From NCBI GenBank assembly GCA_023436495.1, contig JAEZIT010000043.1, positions 38,440 through 102,439 on the forward strand: DNA of 64,000 nt. The letters run 5' to 3'. The DNA comes from Acidobacteriota bacterium (GTDB lineage: Bacteria; Acidobacteriota; Blastocatellia; Pyrinomonadales; Pyrinomonadaceae). Both the position numbers and the translations under genes were made by a program. Below are positions 55,634 through 63,915 of this stretch, piece by piece. The notes under the pieces are model-generated. The model did not search any database. It was given only the letters and a program-made list of their open reading frames with translations, and was not told where the DNA came from. Numbering within the stretch: the first letter of the stretch is position 1; every line of letters begins with the position of its first letter.

Positions 55634-58432
55634 ATGAATATGCTTTCTGGTACAAAGCTCGGAAAATACGAGATTCGGCAAAAGATCGGTTCCGGTGGAA
55701 TGGGGGAAGTATATCGCGCGCACGACAGTGCACTTGACCGAAACGTCGCATTAAAGGTGCTGCTTCCCGAATTTCTTTCCGATAGTGACCGTGTTGACCG
55801 ATTTCGTCACGAAGCACGGGCCGCATCTGCGCTTAATCATCCTAACATCATCACAATTCACGAGGTCGGGAATGACAATGACTGTTTTTACATCGCAACA
55901 GAATTTGTTGACGGCGTCACGCTTCGCGAAAAGATAGCACGGCACGAACTCACTCAGACCGAGGCAATACGGATAACCGAACAGATCGCCGACGCTCTGG
56001 CCGTTGCCCACGAATCACACATCACGCACCGCGACATCAAGCCGGAAAACATTATGATCCGTCACGACGGGATCGTTAAGATCCTGGACTTCGGCCTTGC
56101 CAAGCCTATATTCCGTAAGAAGATCGGTGCCGAAGACGAAACAGTCCGGCTTGTCGAAACCCAGCCCGGCCTGGTGATGGGAAGCGTCCGGTATATGTCT
56201 CCGGAACAGGCCCGTGGCAAGGACACCGACCAGCGTACCGATGTCTGGAGCCTCGGCGTGGTCCTGTATGAAATGTTGACGGGAACGAATCCCTTCCAGG
56301 GCGAGACCATAAGCGATTCATTGGCCGCCGTACTCCATGTAGAGCCGCCGCCCGTTGAAGACGCGCCGGAAGAACTTCAGCGCATACTGCGAAAGTCACT
56401 CAGGAAAAATGCGGCCGACCGCTATCAGAGCATAAAGGACATGGCCCTCGACCTCCGCGAATTCAGGCTCGGCGTTGACCCTGTTTCCGGAGAAAGTCGA
56501 GTCCGCCCCTTTTCTGCTACGACCAGCATTAATCGGCAAAACACAGACGAAAATAAGGCACTGCTGCACAACACCGCAACTGGTGAACAGAAGACCACAG
56601 CAGCAAGTTTGGGCGTTTCCAACAGCTTGGAGACAAGTGCCGGATTTTCTACTGGCCGGCGGTATGTTCCGGCCGCTTTGATATTGACTGCTATTGTCCT
56701 GGCGTTGGGCGGATGGTTTGTTCTGCCGCGTTTGCTAGTCGGCCGGACACCCGCCTTCCAGTCGATCCAGGCCTCGCGCCTTACCGATACTGGAACCGCG
56801 ATGAATGCCGAGATTTCGCCGGACGGCAGGTTCGTCGCATACATCGAACGACGCGACGGCAAGACCAGCCTTGCGGTCAAACAGATCTCTACCGGCACGA
56901 CAATGACGGTTGTTCAGCCGGTTTCGAAGGAATTCTATCAGCCGGCGTTCAGCCATGACGGCGATTTCATTTATTACGTTCTTATCGATAATCGCGTTGG
57001 CACGCTTTATAAAGTCTCGACGCTCGGAGGTGACAGCCGGAAAATAATCGTTGACGTCGATTCCAAGGTGACTTTCTCTCCGGACGGGAGTCGAATGGCG
57101 TTCATTCGCCATGATCCGAACGAAGGCGGCGACACTGTTTATATTGCCGAAGCCGACGGCAGCTCGCCGCAGCCATTCATCCGCACGAAAGATACAGGCG
57201 TACACCAGTTCGCCGGCGTAGATTGGTCGCCGGACGGAGAGCGGCTGGTGGTAGGCGTGTTTAAGGACACCGGCGATCCAAATCGTAGAATGCAGGTCGC
57301 TCTGGCTTCAATAGCGACCGGCAACATTGAATTTCTGGGTGGCCGATACTGGTACGGTATAAAGAACTTGGAATGGTTACGGGATGGATCTGGTGTCGTA
57401 ATGGTCGCGAAGTCGGATCTCGGTGAAAATTCGCAGGTTTGGCATATGTCCTATCCCGGCGGGGAGCCAAGACAGATCACGACCGATACGAGCGATTATG
57501 CATCGGTAAGTGTCTCTGGGGACGGCGGGACTATCGTAACGACCCGGGTCGACATGATATCGAGCCTCTGGTCAATGGAACCGCAGACGCGATCGATGAA
57601 ACAGTTGACGGTCGAGAACAAGAATTTACTCGGGTATTACGGGCTCGCGCAAGCCGTTGACGGCCGGCTGCTGATCACGAAGGCAACGGGTAAGGATGTG
57701 AACATCTTCTCTGTCGATCCGAGCGGGATGAACGAGAAACAGCTTACTTCGGAACAGGGCACAAATCTCTATCCGTCATCTTCTCCGAACGGCGAGACCA
57801 TAGTTTTCGCTTCTAACCGAGGCGGGTCGGTCGCGATCTGGAAGATGAACGCGGATGGGACTCAACCGGTTCAACTAACGGACGACGCTGGCGTGATAGA
57901 TATTTATCCGCTTGTCACGAAGGACGGCAAATACGTAATGTTCTCACGGCAAACGATCGACGGCGGAAAGGTAAAGTTGATGGTCGTGCCGCTTGAGGGC
58001 GGACAGGAGGTTGCCGTAATGCCCGAGAATAAGCAATCGGAGATCATGCCCCGGCTGTCCACGGATGGAACACGGCTGATATACCATTCTTTTGATTTCG
58101 ATGACAAGACGGCGAATTTTGTCTCGTCGGTCCGGGTGGTCGGATTGAACGGTGAAAAGATGGATCCGGCAGTGAAGCCGATCGAGCTTGATGTCAACTC
58201 GAAAGAATATCGCTGGACGCCGGGCGGCAGATCCATTACGTTCATTGACCGCTCGGGAATCGATAATTTAAGGACCATGTCGCTGGTGGACAATAAAGAG
58301 GAAGCCGTCACCGACTTTAGCTCGGGGAACATCTCGAATTTTCTGTGGTCGAATGACGGCAAGCAGTTGTTCATAATTCGATCGATATTCAACAGCGACC
58401 TGGTGATCATACGCGACGAAAAACGGGCGTAA
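55634..58432 (+). CDS. Ser/Thr protein kinase with TolB-like beta-propeller
   Basis: A 932-residue membrane-spanning eukaryotic-type kinase. The kinase domain spans about residues 12-275: Gly loop KIGSGGMGEVYRAHD, ATP-lysine in VALKVL (K41), the HRD loop ITHRDIKPENIMI (D134), DFG in ILDFGLAKP (D152), and YMSPEQARGKDTDQRTDVWS. One transmembrane helix follows at about 344-370 (YVPAALILTAIVLALGGWFV). The extracytoplasmic half holds TolB/WD40-like (PD40) propeller blades: EISPDGRFVAYIERRDGKTS, VTFSPDGSRMAFIRHDPN, SSPNGETIVFASNRGGSVAI. A second ATG at 55640 fits the AGGA at 55631 better, a change of two residues. Such kinases are common in Acidobacteriota; the ligand is unknown. Confidence 0.93.
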   Translation: MNMLSGTKLGKYEIRQKIGSGGMGEVYRAHDSALDRNVALKVLLPEFLSDSDRVDRFRHEARAASALNHPNIITIHEVGNDNDCFYIATEFVDGVTLREKIARHELTQTEAIRITEQIADALAVAHESHITHRDIKPENIMIRHDGIVKILDFGLAKPIFRKKIGAEDETVRLVETQPGLVMGSVRYMSPEQARGKDTDQRTDVWSLGVVLYEMLTGTNPFQGETISDSLAAVLHVEPPPVEDAPEELQRILRKSLRKNAADRYQSIKDMALDLREFRLGVDPVSGESRVRPFSATTSINRQNTDENKALLHNTATGEQKTTAASLGVSNSLETSAGFSTGRRYVPAALILTAIVLALGGWFVLPRLLVGRTPAFQSIQASRLTDTGTAMNAEISPDGRFVAYIERRDGKTSLAVKQISTGTTMTVVQPVSKEFYQPAFSHDGDFIYYVLIDNRVGTLYKVSTLGGDSRKIIVDVDSKVTFSPDGSRMAFIRHDPNEGGDTVYIAEADGSSPQPFIRTKDTGVHQFAGVDWSPDGERLVVGVFKDTGDPNRRMQVALASIATGNIEFLGGRYWYGIKNLEWLRDGSGVVMVAKSDLGENSQVWHMSYPGGEPRQITTDTSDYASVSVSGDGGTIVTTRVDMISSLWSMEPQTRSMKQLTVENKNLLGYYGLAQAVDGRLLITKATGKDVNIFSVDPSGMNEKQLTSEQGTNLYPSSSPNGETIVFASNRGGSVAIWKMNADGTQPVQLTDDAGVIDIYPLVTKDGKYVMFSRQTIDGGKVKLMVVPLEGGQEVAVMPENKQSEIMPRLSTDGTRLIYHSFDFDDKTANFVSSVRVVGLNGEKMDPAVKPIELDVNSKEYRWTPGGRSITFIDRSGIDNLRTMSLVDNKEEAVTDFSSGNISNFLWSNDGKQLFIIRSIFNSDLVIIRDEKRA

Positions 58433-58461
58433 ATCCTTTGTTATCAGTAGTTACGGTAAAT

Positions 58462-58494
58462 GCCCGGATTTATGAACTTGAATCCGGGCGTTTT
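58462..58494 (+). terminator. Rho-independent terminator after the kinase gene
   Basis: GCCCGGATT (58462-58470) pairs with AATCCGGGC around a nine-base loop, followed by GTTTT. Confidence 0.78.
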
Positions 58495-58547
58495 CGCGCT
58501 TACGATGGGTTGTTTTAATCATTCTAGATTCGGGCTATCTTTCCATT

Positions 58548-59933
58548 ATGGCTAAACTCACTTTTTGCGGAGGCGTTGGTACCGTCACGGGCTCTAAGTA
58601 CCTCTTGGAACATAACGATACGCGGCTTCTCGTCGATTGCGGGCTGTTTCAGGGGCTGAAGGAATTGCGGGAAAGGAACTGGCAGGACCCGCCGTTCGAT
58701 CCGGCGTCGATCGATGCCGTGATCATCACTCATGCCCATATAGACCACACCGGATATCTTCCGCGCCTAGTAAAAATGGGATTTACCGGGCCCGTTTACA
58801 CCTCGAGGGCGACGAACGACCTTTTGAAGATACTGCTCCCGGACTCGGGACGGCTTCAGGAGGAGGAAGCCGACTATCGAAATCGACATCAGCTCACGGT
58901 CCACGCGCCGGCTTTGCCGTTGTATGACGAGAATGATGCGAAGGCGGCGTTGGAATTGATCCGGCCGGTGCCCAATGATGGCCACCCAATTGAAGTGTGC
59001 AAAGGGTTTAAGGCGAGTTTTCAGGTAGCCGGGCACATTATGGGGGCGAGCCTCGTGCTGGTTGACATCGATGACGGCGCGACCCGTGTATTGTTTTCGG
59101 GCGATCTGGGCCATTACGATCAGCCGATCGTGAAGGACCCGGCTCCGCCGCCGGCTTGTGACTATATGCTGGTCGAATCGACGTACGGCAACCGTCTGCA
59201 TGGCGAGGTGGCGTCGGAAGTACAAATGGCTGCAATAATTAACGCGGCTTACAAGCGCGGCGGGCCGATCCTGATACCGGCTTTTGCGGTGGGGAGGACA
59301 CAGGAGGTCCTGTATATGATCCGCGAGCTCGAGGAGGAGGGAAAGATACCCGTGCTGCCCGTAATTGTTGATTCTCCAATGGCTTCGCAGGCCACGCAGG
59401 TCTATAACCGCTGGAACGACGAGCATGACGAGGAGTACGTCTCGATCTTGGCGCGGAAAAAGCATCCGCTGCGGACGAAATCGATGTCGACGGCGTCGTC
59501 ACGTGATGAATCTAAACGACTTAACGACATGAAGGGCTGCCGGATCATAATTTCGGCGTCCGGAATGATGACCGGCGGGCGCGTGCTGCATCATGCCATG
59601 CGGATACTGCCGGATGAGAACGCAACTGTTGTGTTTGTTGGGTTTCAGGCTGCGGGAACGACCGGTAGAAGGGTGCAGGACGGGGAGCCGGAGGTTCGGA
59701 TCATGAAGAACTGGATCCCGGTGCGCTGTCATGTTGAGAAGGTCGAGGGGTTTTCGGCGCATGCCGATTGGAAGGCGGTGCTACGGTGGCTCGAAGGGCT
59801 GCCAAGTGCTCCAAAGACAGTATTTACGACCCATGGCGAGCCCGAGGCGGCGGCCGCGATGGCACAGCATATCCGGGATAAATTCGGCTGGAACGTCGTC
59901 GTCCCTGGCTACCTTCAAGAGGTCGAGCTCTAG
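58548..59933 (+). CDS. MBL-fold/beta-CASP ribonuclease family protein
   Basis: A 461-residue metallo-beta-lactamase/beta-CASP protein of the group related to CPSF73/Ysh1 exonucleases. The zinc motif is ITHAHIDHTGYLPRL (HxHxDH) at about residues 60-70, with GHIMGASLVLVD and the metal-ligand GDLGHYDQPIV further on. The beta-CASP part contains PAFAVGRTQEVLYMIREL, IVDSPMASQATQVYNRW, and ISASGMMTGGRVLHHAMRI, and ends with the C-motif His in FTTHGEPEAAAAM. It lacks the KH domains of archaeal homologues and the C-terminus of RNase J. A probable RNA-processing nuclease; specific substrate unknown. Confidence 0.92.
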   Translation: MAKLTFCGGVGTVTGSKYLLEHNDTRLLVDCGLFQGLKELRERNWQDPPFDPASIDAVIITHAHIDHTGYLPRLVKMGFTGPVYTSRATNDLLKILLPDSGRLQEEEADYRNRHQLTVHAPALPLYDENDAKAALELIRPVPNDGHPIEVCKGFKASFQVAGHIMGASLVLVDIDDGATRVLFSGDLGHYDQPIVKDPAPPPACDYMLVESTYGNRLHGEVASEVQMAAIINAAYKRGGPILIPAFAVGRTQEVLYMIRELEEEGKIPVLPVIVDSPMASQATQVYNRWNDEHDEEYVSILARKKHPLRTKSMSTASSRDESKRLNDMKGCRIIISASGMMTGGRVLHHAMRILPDENATVVFVGFQAAGTTGRRVQDGEPEVRIMKNWIPVRCHVEKVEGFSAHADWKAVLRWLEGLPSAPKTVFTTHGEPEAAAAMAQHIRDKFGWNVVVPGYLQEVEL

Positions 59934-59949
59934 GCCCGAAATTCGGCCG

Positions 59950-60262
59950 CGGGCATAAAAATCATAAATATCGTAAATATCATAAAACTCCCACGGTTTC
60001 ATTAATTTCGTTAAAATCACCCGATCCGGGCGCTGCGCATCCGAAACTTCGTTAGCGGCGCCTGGGTACGGGCTTAGCGGAGCTTGAGTACCCGGTTAGT
60101 GACATTGCCGGAGCCGGTTGATGGTATTTTGATGCTCCGGAGGGCCGATCTTCGCGGTTCGCGACGTCACCGGAGCGCGGGCCGGCCTTAAAAATCATTA
60201 AATTCGCTAAAGATCATAAATATCGTAAAAATCGCGTAATTTCATTAATTCCATAAAAATCG
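59950..60262. repeat. AT-rich ATAAATATCATAA repeats, copies 2 and 3
   Basis: Two copies of ATAAATATCGTAAATATCAT / ATAAATATCGTAAAAATCGC type sequence, each followed by TTTCATTAATT(T/C)C(G/A) (59956-60012 and 60196-60262). The first ~35 bases match the reverse complement of 24507-24541. Between them, 60013-60190 is GC-rich with short inverted repeats such as GGGTAC/GTACCC (60065-60093). No gene is seen. Confidence 0.65.
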
Positions 60263-60362
60263 CTGTTCCCCTATGTGGCTGGATGTGGTTTGATAACCCT
60301 GGCAAGCGGGAAGGCCCCGAGAGAGGCGGCCGCGTCCGGCGAGTTTTGAGAAGGAGGAATTT

Positions 60363-60777
60363 ATGATCGAAGTTAAAGCCCCAAGAATGTCGAGCCACAC
60401 TTCCGCGTCCCGTCAACGACGCTGGAACTTTCTACGGAGAGCAGCCTACGATGAACCGCCGCAGGCGATCGGGGCCTTGCATGCCGGGACTGTGACTTGC
60501 GGCACAATGCGCGACGGCGGAGAGCCCAGAAGATCTCAATTGTGTGTGCCCGGCAGCTGACGTTTCTGCTGGTTATCTCAAGTTCAGAGAAACATGAATC
60601 TTGTTTCACAGTGGCACTAATGGTGGAAACACCGAAGGCTGTATTATGCCCGGCACTACTAAAGGCGACGGTTTTATAACAGGTAGCAGAGCTAAAATGG
60701 GCGAGTTACGAACCTTTATCAAATCAGAAGGACCAAGTAATGTTAAATTTATTATCAGAAACAGAATACGCAACTAG
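60363..60777 (+). pseudogene. Frameshifted DUF5675-like domain
   Basis: A strong ribosome site (AAGGAGGAA, 60350-60358) precedes ATG 60363. In frame 1 the reading is MIEVKA..., then AIGALHAGTVTCGTMRD and CVPGS before a stop at 60558-60560. The neighbouring frame reads FLLVISSSEKHES (about 60562-60600), and a third frame from 60598 reads LFHSGTNGGNTEGCIMPG and SRAKMGELRTFIKSEGPSNV to a stop at 60775-60777. Stitched together this follows the DUF5675 layout as I remember it: TIGxL, CxTLED, a (C)(I/V)PAG-like turn, and H-GNT-DTEGC. At least two single-base shifts separate the pieces, so this is either a dead gene or an indel-bearing assembly. Whether it was once an RHS/toxin C-terminal domain is inference from the neighbourhood. 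Confidence 0.5.
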
Positions 60778-61429
60778 GATCACAATCCGTATTGTCGTTT
60801 ATCTTGGTATTACAATGGCTGTTTCCTGCCACAGTTCCGAACTTGAACTTAGAAGCAATGCTCAAGTTGCCAAGACACCTATTGTTCAAGTTAGTAATAC
60901 TGCTGAGATTAAAGATAGCTCGGAACAGACAGCCATTAGGCTAACAGAACTGTATGACAATAAAAATTGTAAAGAGTTCTTCAATGCCTTTCCGAACACC
61001 TTTCAAGACTTCAATCAACTGTTTGGTTACGACGATAAGACAGGCGAGCGTAGATTGTATTCAAAGTATGAGGAGCATTTAGCTTACTTTTTTAATTGTT
61101 CGGAAGTGTCTGACCGCGAAAAACTAAATAAGGCTATTAGAATAGGAATTGATGGTAAATGGGAAGCAGATGCTTCAAGTATGCTCCAAGATGAGACTTT
61201 CAAATTGATAAAAGACCAACCTAATGAAGCGAAAGAAATACTTGATAGTTTGCCAGATAAAAAAGCCGCTTCTTTTTGGTATTTCCTATGTGATGGACCG
61301 CATCCGAACGATAAAGAAATTGTAAAAAAAGTTGATTCACTGAGCAGCTTATTGGGTAAAAATAGCAAACAATCAAAACTGTTATCGGAGCAATATAAAA
61401 AGTTAGTAGTTGATTGGAGCGAACATTGA
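60740..61429 (+). CDS. AT-rich lipoprotein of unknown family, possible immunity protein
   Basis: A 229-residue protein with an apparent lipoprotein signal (TIRIVVYLGITMAVSC, lipobox AVSC then H). AAGGA at 60728-60732 lies seven bases before the ATG, supporting this start, although it overlaps the DUF5675-like frame by 38 bases. The mature part is rich in Lys, Glu, Ser and Asn with no motif I recognise (NKNCKEFFNAFPNTFQDFNQ). Base composition is much more AT-rich than the housekeeping genes, a mark of transfer. Location after a DUF5675-like remnant and before an orphan RHS module suggests an immunity role, which is an inference. A strong terminator follows at 61500. Confidence 0.62.
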   Translation: MLNLLSETEYATRITIRIVVYLGITMAVSCHSSELELRSNAQVAKTPIVQVSNTAEIKDSSEQTAIRLTELYDNKNCKEFFNAFPNTFQDFNQLFGYDDKTGERRLYSKYEEHLAYFFNCSEVSDREKLNKAIRIGIDGKWEADASSMLQDETFKLIKDQPNEAKEILDSLPDKKAASFWYFLCDGPHPNDKEIVKKVDSLSSLLGKNSKQSKLLSEQYKKLVVDWSEH

Positions 61430-61499
61430 CAATCTTGCTTTTGCCGACTGCTATCTAAACATCTTTAGGAAATAAAAAATAGTTAGAAAATGAGCTTCG

Positions 61500-61540
61500 G
61501 CGCTTGCCAGCTTTTTCGGGAGGCTGGCTTTTTCTTTTTC
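61500..61540 (+). terminator. Rho-independent terminator
   Basis: GCCAGC (61506-61511) and GCTGGC (61523-61528) enclose TTTTTCGGGAG and are followed by TTTTTCTTTTTC. Confidence 0.8.
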
Positions 61541-63015
61541 AAGCGTTGGTCCGGCGTGTGGCTTCGTGTTCGCGGATCATGCCTTCGAGGAGGGCCTTGA
61601 CGATGCGCTTTTCTTCTTCCGGGAAGCGGGAGACGGCCTTGAATTGCGAATTTCGATCGGATGTGCCTATGATGAATCCCTCTGTGGATGTGACTAACAA
61701 CCGCTTGAACGGCTATGGCTTCCATGCGTCGGGCAATACGAAGATCGACGCGGAGGGCCGAACGTTCATTTACGATTCGGAGAACAAACAAACGGAAGTC
61801 CGCGACCAGGCAAACACGATCGTCGGCCAGTATTTTTACAACGGCGATGGACAGCGTATCAGGAAGGTCGTTCCGGCAACGGGTGAAACAACGGTTTTCG
61901 TTTATGATGCTTCAAACAAATTGGTCGCGGAGTATTCGACGGTGGTGGAACCGCCCGCGACGGCCAAGACGAGCTATTTGACAAGCGATCATCTCGGCAG
62001 CCCGAGGATCACAACGGACCAGTTTGGCCAGGTCGCCTCTCGCCGCGATTTTATGCCGTTCGGCGAAGAGATCTTCAGGGCAGGCTACGGCTCGGATTCA
62101 GTGCGGCAGAAGTTCACCGCATATGAACGCGATAACGAGAATGGTTTAGACTTCGCCCAAAATCGCTACTATTCATATTCACACGGACGCTTTACTAGTC
62201 CTGACCCGTTGTTAGCTTCAGCAAATGCAATAAATCCAAAAACTTGGAATCGTTACGCTTATGTGTTAAATAACCCGACGAATTTTGTTGACCCGCTAGG
62301 ATTGTCTCCTGAGTGTCCACCTGGACAAAACTGTTTTTATAATCCGAGTAATCAGTTAGTTTATCTTGATGGAGATGGTGTAGAGAATGTAGTTGACGAA
62401 AGCACTCCACCGGCGATGGGATTTTTTGACCCCAACGCTGTGCCGAGAACTGTGGTTAATCCGGCTGCCCCAGCCGCCGCGACCGGAAGCACGGTTGCTG
62501 CGACTGTTGGAAGTATGTTGGCATATGGCGTAGCAGCGTTGGCAACAATCGCCTTACTTCCACAAACCGTTCAAGCTCCTGGTTTGCCTGCAAGACCTGA
62601 TGAAGAAGAAAAGAAAGATCCTAGCGGGATGGCTACGATAAATTATTATAAGAGCGGTGCTTTACAATCAGACCTTCAAGCCCCACATTACAGCATAACC
62701 GTAACTTATCAAGGGCAATCTACTACAACGGAACTTGGAATAGGAAGTAATAATACTGCGGTAATTGGCATAGACCCTCTAAATCCCGCGCCAAATATGA
62801 GTGTTAATGTGCCATTACCTAACGCCCAAGCCGCCCAAATGCGTCAAGGAGCTTTGCTTGGACAATCTGTTGGAACATACGAGCGAAACACGAATAGTTG
62901 TGCAACGCACGTCTTGGACATTCTTAGGGCTGGCGGTTATCCAATTCGGGGACCAAATTCATTTCCAACCGCAACACGCGAAGTCTTTAGACCTTTAGGA
63001 ATTCCTATAAGATGA
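61504..63015 (+). CDS. Orphan RHS core with C-terminal toxin-like domain
   Basis: The frame is open from 61504, but homology starts near 61661; the first ~50 codons are antisense to an XRE-regulator tail. From there it reads as RHS: NPSVDVTNNRLNGYGFHASG, TFIYDSENKQTEVRD and the core SYLTSDHLGSPRITT, RRDFMPFGEEI, GLDFAQNRYYSYSHGRFTSP, NRYAYVLNNPTNFVDPLGL, where the conserved part ends at about residue 272. The variable C-terminus has a spacer with a hydrophobic helix (VGSMLAYGVAALATIALLPQ) and a final domain with PHYSITVTYQGQSTT, then NTNSCATHVLDILRAGGYPI. His early and Cys late fits a permuted papain-like fold (LRAT/NlpC-P60 type). The N-terminal shell, needed for delivery, is missing, so this is an orphan CT cassette. 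Confidence 0.75.
   Translation: MPAFSGGWLFLFQALVRRVASCSRIMPSRRALTMRFSSSGKRETALNCEFRSDVPMMNPSVDVTNNRLNGYGFHASGNTKIDAEGRTFIYDSENKQTEVRDQANTIVGQYFYNGDGQRIRKVVPATGETTVFVYDASNKLVAEYSTVVEPPATAKTSYLTSDHLGSPRITTDQFGQVASRRDFMPFGEEIFRAGYGSDSVRQKFTAYERDNENGLDFAQNRYYSYSHGRFTSPDPLLASANAINPKTWNRYAYVLNNPTNFVDPLGLSPECPPGQNCFYNPSNQLVYLDGDGVENVVDESTPPAMGFFDPNAVPRTVVNPAAPAAATGSTVAATVGSMLAYGVAALATIALLPQTVQAPGLPARPDEEEKKDPSGMATINYYKSGALQSDLQAPHYSITVTYQGQSTTTELGIGSNNTAVIGIDPLNPAPNMSVNVPLPNAQAAQMRQGALLGQSVGTYERNTNSCATHVLDILRAGGYPIRGPNSFPTATREVFRPLGIPIR
61539..61660 (-). pseudogene. Truncated XRE-regulator C-terminal tail (antisense to RHS)
   Basis: Read leftward to the stop at 61539-61541, this gives RNSQFKAVSRFPEEEKRIVK and ALLEGMIREHEATRRTNA, the typical C-terminal helix of XRE-family regulators (xxVSRLPEDEKxxVKxLLEGMI). 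The HTH part is missing; the sequence changes to RHS at about 61660. A second, different XRE tail occupies the same position relative to the RHS fragment at 63.66 kb. Confidence 0.6.
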
Positions 63016-63044
63016 CTTTTTGTTCGTAAAAGGAGAGTAAATTT

Positions 63045-63359
63045 ATGGCAGTTTATTTCTGCGATATACACGGAAGGACGGGCGCAGTAACAGTCTGTTC
63101 GCACATAGAGAAAGATGTTACGGAGAAAAAGAAGCTATCAAAGATAATCATAGCGAGTTTTGATTTCGGAAACTTCGCCGGAAATCCAGACGCGCCTATG
63201 ATAGAAAAACTTGGCTATTGTCCAATATGCGTTGAACAATATGGCTTTCCATCTGAAAGCAGCGAGTTGTCTGAAAATGAGTTTGAAATTATGGCAAGAA
63301 AAGACTTCAAGGGTGTTTGTGTCGAATGCTTTGGTAAAGTTCGGGAAATGAGCGGTTAG
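63045..63359 (+). CDS. Small Cys-pair protein, candidate immunity protein
   Basis: A 104-residue protein starting 29 bases after the RHS/toxin gene with a strong ribosome site (AAAGGAGAG, 63029-63037). Cysteines are arranged in what may be a zinc-binding array: YFCDIHG, TVCSHIEK, YCPICVEQYG and GVCVECFGKV. No family recognised. A small, adjacent, AT-richer gene following a toxin is the usual place for a cognate immunity protein in polymorphic toxin systems; that role is inferred. No signal peptide, so it would act in the cytoplasm. Confidence 0.65.
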   Translation: MAVYFCDIHGRTGAVTVCSHIEKDVTEKKKLSKIIIASFDFGNFAGNPDAPMIEKLGYCPICVEQYGFPSESSELSENEFEIMARKDFKGVCVECFGKVREMSG

Positions 63360-63405
63360 CCGTAATGCTTCTAACTCGTCGGCGAGTCGTAAAAGTGAAG
63401 AAAAG

Positions 63406-63440
63406 ACTTGACAGCCTTTTCACGGACTGTCTTTTTATGC
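63406..63440 (+). terminator. Hairpin terminator after the candidate immunity gene
   Basis: GACAGCC and GG(A)CTGTC pair around TTTTCAC with one bulged A, followed by TTTTT (63432-63436). Confidence 0.65.
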
Positions 63441-63666
63441 CTTTTGCTTTTGCTGGCTGCTCTCTAAAATCGTGTCGAGAAACTGCAAAATGAACTCCTG
63501 CTTCATTTTCGGCAGTTTTCTGACTTCCTGAAACTTGCGCTCAAGCGGCGAGATGGGTCCGGTCTTTTTCCGCTTCAGCAGCGGCTCTTCGTCCGCGCCG
63601 ACCAGGTAGGACGCGGGAACGTCCAGAGCTTTGGCGAAAGGCGCAACGCCGGTGGTTTGTGCGGCG
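63435..63666 (-). pseudogene. Truncated XRE-family regulator (antisense to RHS)
   Basis: Leftward reading gives the end of an HTH domain and the linker of an XRE regulator: VAPFAKALDVPASYLVGADE, then LERKFQEVRKLPKMKQEFIL and QFLDTILESSQQKQKA to the stop at 63435-63437. The upstream N-terminal HTH helices are absent because the sequence becomes an antisense RHS fragment at about 63666. Codons upstream of that (up to ATG 63707) only mirror RHS and are not part of the regulator. Confidence 0.65.
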
Positions 63667-63882
63667 GATGTCCCCGTGGTGAACCCTTCGGTGGATGTGA
63701 CGAACAACCGCTTGAACGGCTACGCGTTCGATGCGGCCGGCAATGGCTCAAACACGCCGGATGCGACGTATTCCTACGATGGCGAAGGAAAACGGGTCAA
63801 GAAGATAAGCAGCCTCGAGACGACCGTTTTCGTCTATAATGCGAGCGGACAACTTGTGGCGGAGTACTCGACTCGGAGCTAG
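63631..63882 (+). pseudogene. RHS fragment, second copy
   Basis: From about 63667 the frame reads DVPVVNPSVDVTNNRLNGYA, DAAGNGSNTPDATYSYDGEG, TTVFVYNASGQLVAEYSTRS and stops at 63880-63882. It parallels the first RHS fragment from its first residues (DVPMMNPSVDVTNNRLNGYG) through LVAEYST, after which the first continues into the core and this one ends. So it holds only the beginning of the module and lacks the DPLGL core end and any toxin. Confidence 0.7.
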
Positions 63883-63915
63883 AGGACTTGCGGAAAATCT
63901 TAATGAGGTGAAGAA

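Noticed and set aside
60017..60190. Short GC-rich inverted repeats as a terminator or small RNA
   Set aside because: Stems are short and scattered, and no T tract or promoter is visible.
63640..63882. A full second RHS protein
   Set aside because: The frame stops soon after LVAEYST, well before the core end; only a fragment remains in the window.
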